Assembly (NCBI RefSeq): GCF_900185725.1
Contig: NZ_FYAU01000026.1
Span: forward strand, 186,001-250,000
Origin: Stappia sp. TSB10P1A
Lineage (GTDB): Bacteria; Pseudomonadota; Alphaproteobacteria; Rhizobiales; Stappiaceae
Direction: 5' to 3'
Length of the DNA stretch: 64,000 bases
Part shown: one piece after another, positions 9,296 to 20,243 of the stretch
How positions within the stretch are numbered: the first letter of the stretch is position 1
Layout: each line of letters begins with the position of its first letter
Notes under the pieces: model-generated
Seen by the model: the letters and a program-made list of their open reading frames with translations, nothing else
Databases searched by the model: none
What the model was told of the DNA's origin: nothing
Position numbers and translations under genes: made by a program

Positions 9296-9771
9296 CGGCC
9301 GGTCTCCTTCACCAGCTCGCGCATCGCCGTCTCGTCCAGCCGTCCGTGCAGCTCGCCGTCGAGCATCGCTGCCGGGGCGCAGGAACACAGGCCGAGGCAA
9401 TAGACCGGCTCCAGCGTGACGCGCCCGTCCGGCGTCGTCTCGTGCCAGTCGATGCCGAGCGCGGCCCGCACCCCGTCGGCAAGCCCGTCGCCGCCCATCG
9501 ACTGGCAGGCCTCGGCCCGGCAGATCTTCAGCACGTGGCGGCCCGCCGGCTCTTTACGGAAATCGTGATAGAAGCTCGCGACGCCGTGCACCTCGGCCCG
9601 GCTCAGATTGAGCGCCTCGGCGATGGTGCGCAACGCCTCGTCCGGCACGCAGCCGAACTCCTTCTGCACCTCGTGCAGGATCGGCAGCAGCGGCCCCTCG
9701 AGCTGCGCAAGGTCCTCCACGACGGCCTGCGTCCGTTCCGCGACCTGTCGTGACGACAATTGCAATGACAT
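9292..9771 (-). CDS. fdsG: NAD-dependent formate dehydrogenase, gamma (NuoE-like) subunit
   Basis: A protein of 159 residues, the first gene of the fds operon. It is a NuoE-like 2Fe-2S protein with the four ligands visible in CRAEACQSMG and VYCLGLCSCAP. The preceding PLLPILHEVQKEFGCVP and EVHGVASFYHDF blocks are typical of the family. A GGGAGA ribosome site lies 6 bases before the ATG. The upstream 282-bp gap holds its promoter region. Confidence 0.95.
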   Translation of the reverse strand: MSLQLSSRQVAERTQAVVEDLAQLEGPLLPILHEVQKEFGCVPDEALRTIAEALNLSRAEVHGVASFYHDFRKEPAGRHVLKICRAEACQSMGGDGLADGVRAALGIDWHETTPDGRVTLEPVYCLGLCSCAPAAMLDGELHGRLDETAMRELVKETGR

Positions 9772-9846
9772 GCGTTCTCTCCCTCGCCTCGCCCGCCTCC
9801 CGGAAAGTCCGAAATGCGCGGAGAAACATCAACATCACTGTTCCGT

Positions 9847-9860
9847 TGTGCGATTGCACA
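9847..9860. promoter_or_regulatory. inverted repeat TGTGC-N4-GCACA upstream of fdsG
   Basis: A 5-bp inverted repeat with a 4-base spacer lies 76-89 bp upstream of the fdsG start, next to a short A/T-rich stretch (CTATAGATGAG). This is a plausible place for an operator of the formate dehydrogenase operon. No regulator gene is adjacent. A similar motif, TGTGCAGTGCACA, occurs upstream of the formamidase gene at 48356. Confidence 0.35.
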
Positions 9861-10007
9861 TCCCTATAGATGAGTAATCGGCTCCACTTTTATCTTCCCC
9901 TCGGCCCGGCTGCGTCGGGACGCGAGGGCTCGGCCGCGCCGGATGAACGGCACGCGGGGCGAAAGCACGGAAACGGTGGTTCGGAGCCCGGGACGCCGGA
10001 GCGCCCC

Positions 10008-10053
10008 GGGCTTGGGTCTGGGCTTGGGCCTGGGCTTGGGCCTGGGGCCTGCC
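10008..10053. repeat. 12-bp tandem repeat directly after the OFA transporter stop codon
   Basis: The unit GGGCTTGGGCCT occurs three times (10008, 10020, 10032; the first copy has one change) and decays into GGGGCCTGCCT. It abuts the stop codon at 10054-10056. Overlapping and beyond it, AGCCCGGG and CCCGGGCT at about 9986-10013 form an inverted repeat that could act as the transporter gene's terminator. Confidence 0.75.
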
Positions 10054-11799
10054 TCAGGCCTTGGCCGGCTGCGCGCCCTCCGGGCCGGTGCTCTTCGCGC
10101 CGGCGCCCGCGCCGCTTTCCATGTGATGCCTGGCATCGACCGGGCGCACCAGCGCATTGGCCACCAGCGCGACCACCAGCAGGGTCGCCATGGCATACAT
10201 GGTGGTGTTGTAGAGGCTGGGCGTCGGATCGACCGTGCCAATGGGCGCGATCTCCATCAACTGTGCCACCGTCACCGTCTTGGCCGCCACCAACTGATCG
10301 AGCTGCTCGACGCCCGCGCCGAACTTCTGCGCGAAGGCCTGCGGGTCGACCCTGGACGCAAGGTCCCGGATGGCACTGTTGAGCGACATGTTGCGCAGCT
10401 CGGTGATGGCGAGCGGGCCGAGAACGCCGGCCGTGCTCCAGGCGGTCAGCAGCCGCCCGTGGATGCCGCCGACATATTTGGTGCCGAAGATATCCGCGAG
10501 ATAGGCCGGGATCGTCGCGAAGCCACCGCCATACATCGTGAAGATGATCATGGTGGCGCCGTAGAACATCACCAGCCAGGTCACCGCCGGGTCGACGCTG
10601 ACCTGCGCCGCCGCGAAGGGGATCGACAGGTACAGCAGCGTGCCGAGCACGAAGAACACGTGGTAGGTGTTCTTGCGCCCGATATAGTCGGAGGTGGAGG
10701 CCCAGAAGAACCGGCCGACCATGTTGAACACGGAGATCATGAACACATAGGTCGCCGCGAAGGTGGAGTTGACGATCAGCGGCAGGGTGGTGCCGAAGAT
10801 CTCCGACATCATCGTCTTGGCGACGCCGATCACGCCGATGCCGGCGGTCACGTTGAAGCACAGCACGATCCACAACAGGTAGAATTGCGGCGTCTTCAGC
10901 GCCTGGTCGATATGGACGTTGTTCTGGGTGATCATCTTGCGCGAGGCGGCGGCCGCCGTCGGCGGTGTCCAGCCGGCCGGGCGCCAGCCCTCGCGCGGCA
11001 CCCGGTAGGACAGGGCCGCGACGATCATCACCAGCAGATAGGCGAGCCCCAGGGTGAAGAAGGTGCCGGCGGCGCCGGTGTTGCCGGTGCCGACCACATA
11101 GATGCCTTCCTGCAGCGCGACCGGGGCGGCGGCCACCTCCTTGGCGCCGGCGAGCACCACCTCGACCAGTTGGCCGTTGACCTCGGCGAGGCGACGGCCG
11201 CCCTCGGTGACGAGATCGATGGAGCCGAGCGGGCCGAGATAATCCGGCGCCCGGTAGAACACGCCGAGCAGCCATTCCTTGATCGGCGTCGCGATCATCG
11301 CACCGCCGCCGAAGCCCATGATCGCCATGCCGGTGGCCATGCCGCGGCGGTCCGGGAACCAGCGGATCAAGGTCGACACCGGCGAGACATAGCCGAGACC
11401 GAGGCCGCAGCCGCCGAGCACGCCATAGCCGAGATAGAGCAGCCAGAGCTGGTGCGTCATGATGCCGAGGCCGCCGATCAGGAAGCCGCCGCCCCAACAC
11501 AGCGCGGCGACGATGCCGACCATGCGCGGGCCGACTTCCTCCAGCCACTTGCCGGCAAAGGCGGCGGACAGGCCGAGAAAGACGATGGCGACCGAGAAGA
11601 TCCACACGACCGACGACAGGCTCCAGTCGCCGGGCGCCGCCGCCACGACGCCGAACTGCTTGATCAGCGGCGGATTGAAGATGCTCCACGCATAAACGGA
11701 GCCGATGCACAGGTGGATGGCAATGGACGCCGGCGGAACCTTCCAGCGGTTGAAGCCGTCCTCTGCGACGATGTGTTCCTTTTTCAGCCAGTCAAACAT
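10054..11799 (-). CDS. OFA-family MFS transporter (oxalate/formate antiporter-like)
   Basis: A protein of 581 residues with about twelve membrane segments. OFA-family hallmarks include an N-terminal IHLCIGSVYAWSIFNPP, KWLEEVGPR after helix 2, a very Gly-rich GYGVLGGCGLGLGYVSPVSTL and WFPDRRGMATGMAIMGFGGGA. OxlT-type members exchange oxalate for formate, and others carry pyruvate or similar monocarboxylates. It lies next to the formate dehydrogenase operon, which fits formate or oxalate, but no oxalate decarboxylase genes are present. A loop of about 90 residues around 200-290 is longer than usual. It is preceded by a sigma-54 promoter and two palindromic boxes. Confidence 0.85.
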   Translation of the reverse strand: MFDWLKKEHIVAEDGFNRWKVPPASIAIHLCIGSVYAWSIFNPPLIKQFGVVAAAPGDWSLSSVVWIFSVAIVFLGLSAAFAGKWLEEVGPRMVGIVAALCWGGGFLIGGLGIMTHQLWLLYLGYGVLGGCGLGLGYVSPVSTLIRWFPDRRGMATGMAIMGFGGGAMIATPIKEWLLGVFYRAPDYLGPLGSIDLVTEGGRRLAEVNGQLVEVVLAGAKEVAAAPVALQEGIYVVGTGNTGAAGTFFTLGLAYLLVMIVAALSYRVPREGWRPAGWTPPTAAAASRKMITQNNVHIDQALKTPQFYLLWIVLCFNVTAGIGVIGVAKTMMSEIFGTTLPLIVNSTFAATYVFMISVFNMVGRFFWASTSDYIGRKNTYHVFFVLGTLLYLSIPFAAAQVSVDPAVTWLVMFYGATMIIFTMYGGGFATIPAYLADIFGTKYVGGIHGRLLTAWSTAGVLGPLAITELRNMSLNSAIRDLASRVDPQAFAQKFGAGVEQLDQLVAAKTVTVAQLMEIAPIGTVDPTPSLYNTTMYAMATLLVVALVANALVRPVDARHHMESGAGAGAKSTGPEGAQPAKA

Positions 11800-12009
11800 G
11801 CACCTATTTCCTCCCGTGCACGGTTGTCGAGGCAGCTCCGCAAGCCATGCCGCGCCGTTGACCGGATCGTCGGCAGCTTCCGGCCGGTCCCCTCCGGAAC
11901 CGGATGCCTGCCGTCCGCCCTCCCCGCACGCCGCCAGGGCCTCCCGCCCCGCCGACCGCGGCAGACCGGCCCGCTCGGGCGGCCTGCGACCAGACAGCGC
12001 AGTCCCCTA

Positions 12010-12025
12010 CGCAAGTTCGGCGCCA
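12010..12025 (-). promoter_or_regulatory. sigma-54 (-24/-12) promoter for the OFA transporter gene
   Basis: On the minus strand the sequence reads TGGCGCCGAACTTGCG. It matches TGGCAC-N5-TTGC, with GG and GC exactly 10 bases apart. It is about 210 bp upstream of the transporter start. The nearby NtrC-type activator has an intact GAFTGA loop, which contacts sigma-54, so the match is supported by context. Confidence 0.7.
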
Positions 12026-12078
12026 GTTTGAATGATCTTTGTTTTTCAAGGGATTGACGGAAAAGCCCCACCCAACGC

Positions 12079-12134
12079 GGACATTTTGTCCACTTGACGC
12101 GCCGGTCGCCCGTCGCGGCCTGGACATTTTGTCC
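12079..12134. promoter_or_regulatory. two identical palindromic activator boxes GGACATTTTGTCC
   Basis: Identical 13-bp inverted repeats (GGACA-N3-TGTCC) occupy 12079-12091 and 12122-12134, 43 bp centre to centre, or about four helical turns. They lie roughly 60 and 100 bp upstream of the sigma-54 promoter. The second begins just after the kinase gene ends. Position and symmetry fit upstream activating sites for the adjacent NtrC-type regulator. Confidence 0.7.
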
Positions 12135-12140
12135 GAAGGC

Positions 12141-14184
12141 TCAGGAGGCGTCGGCCAGCGGCTCCTCGGGCAGCCAGATGGTGAAGACGGTGCCGGCGCC
12201 CGGCGCGCTGCGCACGCGGATCTCGCCGCCCTGGCGGCTGACCAGCGTCTGGGTGATCGACAGGCCGAGCCCCGTCCCCTGCCGGCTCTTGGTCGTGTAG
12301 AACGGGTCGAAGACGCGCGCGAGCACCTCCGCGCTCATGCCGACGCCGGTGTCGGCGACCTCCACGGTCACGCCCGGCACGCCGTCGCGCTGCGTGTCGG
12401 CGGTGGCGAGCGACAGCCGCCCGCCCTTCGGCATCGCGTGGATGGCGTTGACGATCAGGTTGATCAGCACCTGCTGCAGCTCGGTCCGGTTCATCAGGAC
12501 GGTGCGGGAGGCCCGCATCTCGCGCGCCACCTCGATCTCGGTCTGGCGCAGCAGATGACGCACCAGCGGCAGGCAGTCGGAAATCACCTCGTCCGGCGCG
12601 TGCCGGTCGGCATAGCCGGCATATTCGTCGGGCTTGGCGAATTGCAGCAGCTTCATGACGATCTGGTTGATCCGGTGGACCTGCTCGTCGATCAGCCGGA
12701 TCTCGGTGCCGGCGACCTCGGCATGCGCACCGAGCAGCATCCGCAAGACCTCCAGGTTGCCCTGGATGACGGCGATCGGGTTGTTGATCTCATGCGCGAC
12801 GCCGGCGGTGATCTCGCCGATGGCCGCCAGCTTCTCCGACATGATGAGCTGCTTGGTGGTCTCCTCCAACTGGCGGTTCGCCAGCATCAGGTCGCGGGTG
12901 CGCTCTTCCACGCGGGCGTTCAGCTCCTCGTTCCAGGAGCGGAGCTGCCGGTCGCGTTCCTGCACCAGGTCGAGAAGATGGTCGAGATGCTGCGCGACGC
13001 GGGCGATCTCGTCGCTGCCGCCGCCGCCGGGCCGGGTGCGCGCGCCCAGATCGCCGTGCTCGACCCGCCCGATCGTGTCGGTCATCCGCTCCAGCGGCTT
13101 GAACACGCCGCGCGCCCAGCGCAGGAACAGCGGCACGCTGCCGGCGGTGACGACGAGGAAGCCGACCAGCACGGCAACCAGCGTCGCCAGCTTTTCCGCC
13201 TGGAACGGCGCCTCCAGAAAGCCGACATAGAGCATGCCGACCCGCTCTCCCCGGCTGTCGGCGATCGGCTCGTAGGCGGAGATGTACCAGTCGTTGACGA
13301 CGAAGGCGCTGTCGAGCCAGACCTGCCCCTCGCCCAGCACGCGCTCGCGCACCGCCGCCGAGACCCGCGTGCCGAGCGCCCGGCGGTTCTCGAACAGGCG
13401 CACATTGGTGCTGACCCGCACATCATCGAGAAACAGCGTGGCGGTGCCCTGGCTGCCCTCCGGCAGGCTCGCCTCGCGGTAGACGAGATCGTTGATCGTG
13501 TCGATGAAGACGAGGTTCTGGTTGAGCAGGATGCCGCCGACCAGCGCGCCCGGCACCGCCTCCGCCAGACGCGCCGGACTGGCGGAATGCACGACCATGC
13601 CGCGCGTCTCGGTCGTCCGCTCCGTCGGCACCGCGTTGGCTGTGGGGATCAGCTCCAGGCTCGCCCGCGCCGCAAGCTCCGGCGACAGGCCGGCAAGCTC
13701 CTCGCCCTCGAAGATGTCGACGCTGCTGGCCGGCGTGCCGGCCATGGCCCGGTCGATCACCGGCCAGTCGCGGCCGAGCGGCGGGCTGGCTCCAGCCGGA
13801 GAGACGGCCCGGACCCGGCCGTCGCCGCCGACCAGATAGAGAAAGTCGAGGCCCATCTCCGCGCGGCTGCGCTCCAGCAGCGCGGCCAGCGCCGCCCCGT
13901 CGCGCGCGTCGGCGATGTCGCGGAACTCCGCCGACTTGCCGAGCGCGTCGAGCCGCTCGCCGGTGTTGTCGAGGATCCGGGTGAAATACTGGTGGGCGAC
14001 CGTCAGGTCGGCATTGACCTTGGTCTTCAGCAGGGCATCGAACTTCGAGTTCCAGCGCACCATCGCCCAGCCGAGGAACAGCGGCAGCACCACCAGGGTC
14101 GGCAGCAGCGCGATGGCCAGCAGCCGCACCCGGACCGACAGCCGGCCGCGGCGCGCGGGCACCGCCCGCCGCCCGTCCTCAGGC

Positions 14185-14192
<8 letters not shown>
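12141..14192 (-). CDS. sensor histidine kinase with periplasmic Cache domain (DctB/NtrB-like)
   Basis: A protein of 683 residues. A membrane helix (about 18-46) is followed by a large periplasmic Cache-type sensor region (about 47-325), a second helix, a HAMP domain, a coiled coil (ERDRQLRSWNEELNARVEERTR), the phosphoacceptor box GVAHEINNPIAVIQGN (His near residue 460) and a full ATPase domain with DTGVGM and GTGLGLSI motifs. The start at 14192 overlaps the regulator gene by 8 bp. With the downstream transporter it resembles carboxylate-sensing kinase/activator/transporter sets. The ligand is unknown; formate, oxalate or another small carboxylate would fit the neighbours. Confidence 0.88.
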
Positions 14193-15591
<1,399 letters not shown>

Positions 15592-15763
15592 GAACTCCCT
15601 CCCCCGGATTCTTTTGTCGTTCTGTGTTTTTCTCTTCCAAGAGATAGCACAGCCGGCCGGACACGATAATGCCCGCGAGGCGCAGCTTGCAAACACACGA
15701 AGACGCGAGAACCGGAAGACCGGCGCTGTGGGAGGGACGACGCGCGCCGCCGACGCGCGCCTC

Positions 15764-16078
15764 CTAAACGGCGCTGAGGCGCAGGGCGACCGTGTTCAGC
15801 GCCGCGACCTTGGCCTCGGCCGAGCCGCCGGCATAAGCGCTTTCCAGCGTCTCCAGCACCTGGCGGAACCGCTCCAGCTCCTTGCCGGCGATGTCCAGCG
15901 TCAGCGGCTGGTCGTCATAGGCATCGACGAAGGCTTGCGCGGCGCGGGCCACCAGCAGCCAGGCGATGGCCTGTTCGGGCTCGCCGACGATGCGGGCACG
16001 GGCCTCGCGCGCGCAGGCTTCGAAGCTGCGCACGCTCGCGCTGTGCTCGGTCAGACCATTCGCAATCTCGATGAACAT
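15764..16078 (-). CDS. small helical protein of unknown function
   Basis: A protein of 104 residues with no domain I recognise. It is predicted mostly helical, soluble and acidic, without a signal peptide (MFIEIANGLTEHSASVRSF...). A very strong ribosome site (AAAGGAGAGCAGG) precedes the ATG. It begins 49 bp after the pyrC stop on the same strand, so it may be the last gene of the orotate operon. A GC-rich inverted stretch at about 15735-15760 may end transcription. No function is proposed. Confidence 0.55.
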   Translation of the reverse strand: MFIEIANGLTEHSASVRSFEACAREARARIVGEPEQAIAWLLVARAAQAFVDAYDDQPLTLDIAGKELERFRQVLETLESAYAGGSAEAKVAALNTVALRLSAV

Positions 16079-16127
16079 CCTGCTCTCCTTTGGCGAAGAC
16101 CTTTCGCCGGCCTCGTTCGCGGGGACC

Positions 16128-17177
16128 CTACGCCGTGCGGGCCGAGACCGTCCAGTGCACCGGCACCATGGGATCGAAGACGGTAACCGTGCCCTCGCCC
16201 GTCACCACCTTGTCCGGCACCGGGACCGGCGCCGCGCGCTTTTCCAGCACCAGATGGCCCTCGTTCGGCGGCAGCCGGTAGAAGGCCGGCCCGTTCAGCG
16301 AGGCGAAGGCCTCCAGCCTGTCGAGCGCGCCCTCCTCCTCGAAGACATGGGCAAGGCAGGCCATCGCGTTCGGCGCGGTGTAGATGCCGGCGCAGCCGCA
16401 GCCGCATTCCTTCGCCGGATCCACATGCGGCGCGGAATCGGTGCCGAGGAAGAAGCGCGCATCGCCCGAGGTCGCGGCCGCACGCAGCGCCAGCCGGTGT
16501 TCCTCGCGCTTGGCGACGGGCAGGCAGTAGTAATGCGGGCGGATGCCGCCGGCGAAGATCGCATTGCGGTTGATCATCAGGTGATGGACCGTGATCGTCG
16601 CGGCGAGATCCCTCTCCTGCGCGCGGACATAATCGACCCCCTCGCGCGTCGTCACATGCTCCAGCACGACGCGCAGGCCCGGAATGCGCCGGCGCAGCGG
16701 ATCGAGCACCGTTTCCAGGAACACCGCCTCGCGGTCGAAGATGTCGACGGCCGGGTCCGTCACCTCGCCATGGACGCAGAGCGGCAGGCCGATCTCGGCC
16801 ATGCGCTCCAGCACCGCAGTGACCTTGGAGAAATCGCGCACGCCGCCATGCGAATTGGTGGTGGCGCCGGCCGGATAAAGCTTCACCGCGGTGATCAGCC
16901 CGCTGCGGAAGCCGGCCTCGACATCGTCCGCCGCGGTGCCTTCGGTGAGGTAGAGCACCATCAGCGGGGTGAAGTCGTGCCCCTTGGGCAGGGCGGCGAG
17001 AATGCGCTGGCGATAGGCCTCAGCCTGCGCCGTCGTGACCACCGGCGGCACCAGGTTCGGCATGATGATCGCGCGGGCGAAATCGGCCGAGCTGTGCGGC
17101 AGCACGCCGGCGAGCATCGCCCCGTCGCGCAGGTGCAGGTGCCAGTCGTCGGGCCGGCGGATCGTCAGTCGGGTCAT
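16128..17177 (-). CDS. pyrC: dihydroorotase, E. coli PyrC type
   Basis: A protein of 349 residues that aligns by eye along its whole length with the E. coli-type (class II) enzyme. Metal ligands are present: DWHLHLRDG (His13, His15), the carbamylated lysine in [13 protein letters not shown] (Lys99), His136 (CVHGEVT), His174 (LEHVTT) and the catalytic Asp in FLGTDSAPH. It interconverts dihydroorotate and N-carbamoyl-L-aspartate. Its start overlaps the carbamoyl hydrolase gene by ATGA. Next to that enzyme and a transporter, the ring-opening (catabolic) direction is likely. Whether another pyrC serves biosynthesis elsewhere in the genome is unknown. Confidence 0.93.
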   Translation of the reverse strand: MTRLTIRRPDDWHLHLRDGAMLAGVLPHSSADFARAIIMPNLVPPVVTTAQAEAYRQRILAALPKGHDFTPLMVLYLTEGTAADDVEAGFRSGLITAVKLYPAGATTNSHGGVRDFSKVTAVLERMAEIGLPLCVHGEVTDPAVDIFDREAVFLETVLDPLRRRIPGLRVVLEHVTTREGVDYVRAQERDLAATITVHHLMINRNAIFAGGIRPHYYCLPVAKREEHRLALRAAATSGDARFFLGTDSAPHVDPAKECGCGCAGIYTAPNAMACLAHVFEEEGALDRLEAFASLNGPAFYRLPPNEGHLVLEKRAAPVPVPDKVVTGEGTVTVFDPMVPVHWTVSARTA

Positions 17178-18457
17178 GGCGCCCCCACGAGATACTGGTG
17201 GACGATATCGGTGGCGGCGAGCAGATCGGGCAGCTCCATCGCCTCCTGCGGATTGTGCGAGCCGTTGCGGTTGCGCACGAAGACCATGCCGGCCGGCACC
17301 CCGACGGACGAGAACACCGCCGCGTCGTGGCCACCGCCGCTCGCCATCACGAACGGCTCCTGGCCGACGGTCTCCATGGCTTTGCAAAGGCCGGCGACGA
17401 GACCGGGATCGCACAGGGCGGGGGCGACGCGCAACTCCTCGTCGAGCTCGAAACGGACTTTCCGGTCGCGCTCGATCTGCGCCATCTCGGTCTTCAGCAA
17501 TTCGCGCATCTCGTCCAGCACCCGCGCGCTCTGGCTGCGGATGTCGAGGCTGAACGACACCTGGTCGGGAATCCGCGTCATCGCGTGCTTTTCCGGATCG
17601 GTGCCGACGATGCCGCTGGTCAGCACCAGGTCGTCGCCCTTGGCGAGAATGGTCGCCCAGCTCTCGTCGAGCCGCACCAGGAGGTCGGCCAGCGCCAGCA
17701 CCGGATCGCGGCGGAAGGCGCGCGGCACGGCGCCCGAATGGCCGGCCTCGCCGAGGCAGCGCAGGGAGCGGTAGCGGATGTTGCCGCGAATGCCCGAGAC
17801 CACCGCCGCCGGCACGTCCTTGCCGATCAGGAGCGGCCCCTGCTCGATATGCACCTCCAGATAGGCGGCGATCCGCGACAGGTCGATCAGCGGCCGGCCG
17901 GCGCGCACGCCCGCCATGTCGATGCCGAGCGCGTCCATATGGGCATCGAGGCTGCGCCCGTCGCCTTTGTGACGGGCGGCGAGATCGGAGGCGGACAGCG
18001 TGCCGGTCAGCGCCTTGGAGCCGATATAGCACGGGCCGAACCAGGCGCTTTCCTCGCCGCGCATGGCGAGCACATGTACCGGGACGGCGAAGCGGCGGCC
18101 CTCGCGCCGCGCCCGCACCAGGCACAGTAGCCCGGCGACGACGCCGGCAAGCCCGTCGAAATTGCCGCCGAAGGGGACGCTGTCGACATGCGAGCCGATC
18201 AGCGTGTAGCGCGCCGCCTCGCGCTCGCCCGGCAGGCAGAAATTGGCGTTGAGCCCGGCGTCGTACCAGACCTCCAGCCCTTCGCGGCGGGCGAAATCCT
18301 CCAGGAAGGACAGCGTCTTGGTCTCGATGTCGGAAAAGGCCGGGCGGCTGACGCCTTCCACATCCGGCGACAGGCGCGCGATCTCGTCGAAGAGGAAACC
18401 GGCAAGGCGCAGCTCCTCGGCGCGGTCATAGGCCCCGGACTTCCTCAGCGCGGTCAC
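17174..18457 (-). CDS. M20-family carbamoyl-amino-acid hydrolase, probable N-carbamoyl-L-aspartate hydrolase
   Basis: A protein of 427 residues of the hydantoinase/carbamoylase (M20) group that includes allantoate amidohydrolase and beta-ureidopropionase. Metal-site motifs are [18 protein letters not shown] (His90, Asp101), the glutamate pair in [10 protein letters not shown] and a C-terminal [14 protein letters not shown] belongs to the dimerisation/substrate region. I use a GTG start at 18457, which overlaps the pyrD stop as GTGA. Placed between pyrD and pyrC, the most economical substrate is N-carbamoyl-L-aspartate (ureidosuccinate), giving aspartate, CO2 and ammonia. The family assignment is firm; the substrate is inferred from context. 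Confidence 0.78.
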   Translation of the reverse strand: MTALRKSGAYDRAEELRLAGFLFDEIARLSPDVEGVSRPAFSDIETKTLSFLEDFARREGLEVWYDAGLNANFCLPGEREAARYTLIGSHVDSVPFGGNFDGLAGVVAGLLCLVRARREGRRFAVPVHVLAMRGEESAWFGPCYIGSKALTGTLSASDLAARHKGDGRSLDAHMDALGIDMAGVRAGRPLIDLSRIAAYLEVHIEQGPLLIGKDVPAAVVSGIRGNIRYRSLRCLGEAGHSGAVPRAFRRDPVLALADLLVRLDESWATILAKGDDLVLTSGIVGTDPEKHAMTRIPDQVSFSLDIRSQSARVLDEMRELLKTEMAQIERDRKVRFELDEELRVAPALCDPGLVAGLCKAMETVGQEPFVMASGGGHDAAVFSSVGVPAGMVFVRNRNGSHNPQEAMELPDLLAATDIVHQYLVGAP

Positions 18458-19398
18458 GGCGCCGCCTCCATGAACACGACGCCCTCCTTCTGCTCGCCGT
18501 CGATCAGCGTGCCGATCAGCTCGCGCACGGACGAGAGCTTCTCGCGCTGCAGATAGCGCTCCAGCTCGGCGATGACGGTGACCATCGCCGTCGGGTTGAT
18601 GAAGGTGGCGGTGCCGACCTGCACGGCGGTGGCACCGGCGATCAGGAACTCGATCACGTCCTCGGCGGTGGAGATGCCGCCGCAGCCGATCACCGGAATG
18701 GTGGTCGACTTGGCGCACTGATAGGCCATGCGCAGGGCGATCGGCTTCAGCGAGGGACCCGACAGGCCGCCCATCAGGTTGCCGAGCTTCGGCCGCCGGG
18801 TGCGGATGTTGATGGCCATGGCCAGCAGCGTGTTGGCGACGACCAGCGCATCGGCGCCGCCCTCCTGCGCCGCGCGCGCCACTTCCGGCGTTTCGCCGGT
18901 GTTCGGCGTCAGCTTGGCCCAGAGCGGCAGATGCGTCGCCGCGCGCAGCTTGCGCATCACGTCATAGGTCGAGGAGGGACGGATGGCGAAGGCCTTGCCG
19001 TCTTCCTCGATGTTCGGGCAGGAGATGTTGACCTCGATGGCGGCAACGCCCTCCACCGTCACTTCCGAGCACAGGCGGGCGAACTCGTCCGCCGTATTGC
19101 CGGAGATCGACACGACCAGCGGCGTCTCATAGGCGCGGTAGAACGGCACCACCTTGTCGAGGAAAGCGCCAACGCCCTTGCTCGGGATGCCGATGGAATT
19201 CAGCATCGACCCGCCGACCTCGCACACGCGCGGCGTCGGATTGCCGTCGCGCAGGCCCCTCGTGATCGTCTTCGTCACATGGGCGCCGAGGCAGTCGAGG
19301 TCGAAGACCTCGGCCAGTTCCTCGGAAAAGGTGCCCGAGGCCGGCATGATCGGGTTCTTGAGCTTGAGGCCGGCAATGTCGACGGACAGGTCTACCAC
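18454..19398 (-). CDS. pyrD: dihydroorotate dehydrogenase, class 1B catalytic subunit
   Basis: A protein of 314 residues with FMN-barrel motifs of class 1B enzymes: NPIMPASGTF near residue 15, NSIGIPSKG, and the catalytic-base cysteine in VNISCPNIEEDG (Cys127; class 2 enzymes have serine). GGLSGPSLKPIAL and GCGGISTAEDVIEF bind phosphate/FMN. Class 1B enzymes work with a PyrK subunit and NAD(H), so they can reduce orotate. The GTG start at 19398 overlaps the pyrK end by a few bases. Proteobacteria normally use a membrane class 2 enzyme for biosynthesis, so a 1B pair in this operon points to a separate role. Confidence 0.88.
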   Translation of the reverse strand: MVDLSVDIAGLKLKNPIMPASGTFSEELAEVFDLDCLGAHVTKTITRGLRDGNPTPRVCEVGGSMLNSIGIPSKGVGAFLDKVVPFYRAYETPLVVSISGNTADEFARLCSEVTVEGVAAIEVNISCPNIEEDGKAFAIRPSSTYDVMRKLRAATHLPLWAKLTPNTGETPEVARAAQEGGADALVVANTLLAMAINIRTRRPKLGNLMGGLSGPSLKPIALRMAYQCAKSTTIPVIGCGGISTAEDVIEFLIAGATAVQVGTATFINPTAMVTVIAELERYLQREKLSSVRELIGTLIDGEQKEGVVFMEAAP

Positions 19399-20243
19399 GG
19401 CATGGCCTCCTGGATGTCGAAGACGGGTCCCTCGCGGCACACGCGCAGTTGCACGGTCTTGTCGCCCTTGCGGAACGGGCGGACGCAGCAGTGGCACATG
19501 CCGAGGCCGCAGGCCATCTGCTGCTCCAGCGCGATCTCGCCGGGAATGCCGTGGCGCTTGCCGATCCGCTGCAACAGGGTCAGCAGGCGGTTGGAGCCGC
19601 AGGTGTAGAAGGCATCGATGCCGGGACCTGCGATCCGCTCCTCGATCAACCCCTCCAGATGCTCAAGCGACGAGGTGCCGTCCGCATCGGTGACCGGCAC
19701 GATCTCGGCCCCGAGATCGCGGAAATAGTCGATCGACATCAGCAGGTCCGGATGGCGGGCGCTGCAGATCGCGGTGAGATGCCGGCCGAGCCGGTTGGCC
19801 TCCAGCGCCAGCGGCGCCAGCGTTGCAAGGCCGACGCCGCGGGCGACCAGCACCAGCCGCTGCCAGTCGTCGTCGATGCGGAAGCCCTGGCCGAGCGGGC
19901 CCATGACGTTGAGCGTATCGCCCGCGCGCAGCTTCGCCAGCGCCCGGGTGCCGGCGCCCGCCACCTTGTAGAGGAAATGCAGCTCGCCGCGCTCGGGATA
20001 GAAGCCGTAGATGCTCATCGGCCGGCGCAGATAGGGCGTCTCGCCGCCAAGCACCGGACACAGCAGGTTGAAGAACTGGCCGGCGCGGCACAGGTCGAGC
20101 ATGTCGCGCGGGGCTGCCAGCACCAGGCGCATGTACTCGCCGTTGACCGGGTCGTTGGCGAGGACGCCAAGGTCCCGCTCGAAGACGACGGGTTGCGCCC
20201 GCCCGCCAATGGCGGGCGCGGCTCTTGTCAGCACGCTGGTCAT
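19392..20243 (-). CDS. pyrK: dihydroorotate dehydrogenase electron-transfer subunit
   Basis: A protein of 283 residues with a ferredoxin-reductase-like FAD domain (RRPMSIYGFYPE; VMGPLGQGF), a nucleotide-binding part with an atypical LVARGVGLATLAPL, and a C-terminal 2Fe-2S site with ligands Cys245, Cys250, Cys253 and Cys269 (CGLGMCHCC...VC). PyrK links NAD(H) to the class 1B PyrD. Its start overlaps the dctM stop by ATGA, so import and reduction are translationally coupled. Confidence 0.88.
   Translation of the reverse strand: MTSVLTRAAPAIGGRAQPVVFERDLGVLANDPVNGEYMRLVLAAPRDMLDLCRAGQFFNLLCPVLGGETPYLRRPMSIYGFYPERGELHFLYKVAGAGTRALAKLRAGDTLNVMGPLGQGFRIDDDWQRLVLVARGVGLATLAPLALEANRLGRHLTAICSARHPDLLMSIDYFRDLGAEIVPVTDADGTSSLEHLEGLIEERIAGPGIDAFYTCGSNRLLTLLQRIGKRHGIPGEIALEQQMACGLGMCHCCVRPFRKGDKTVQLRVCREGPVFDIQEAMPW

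Noticed and set aside
9943-12057. A 704-codon plus-strand frame opposite the OFA transporter
   Set aside because: The antisense product is low-complexity, while the minus strand encodes a clear twelve-helix transporter with OFA motifs.
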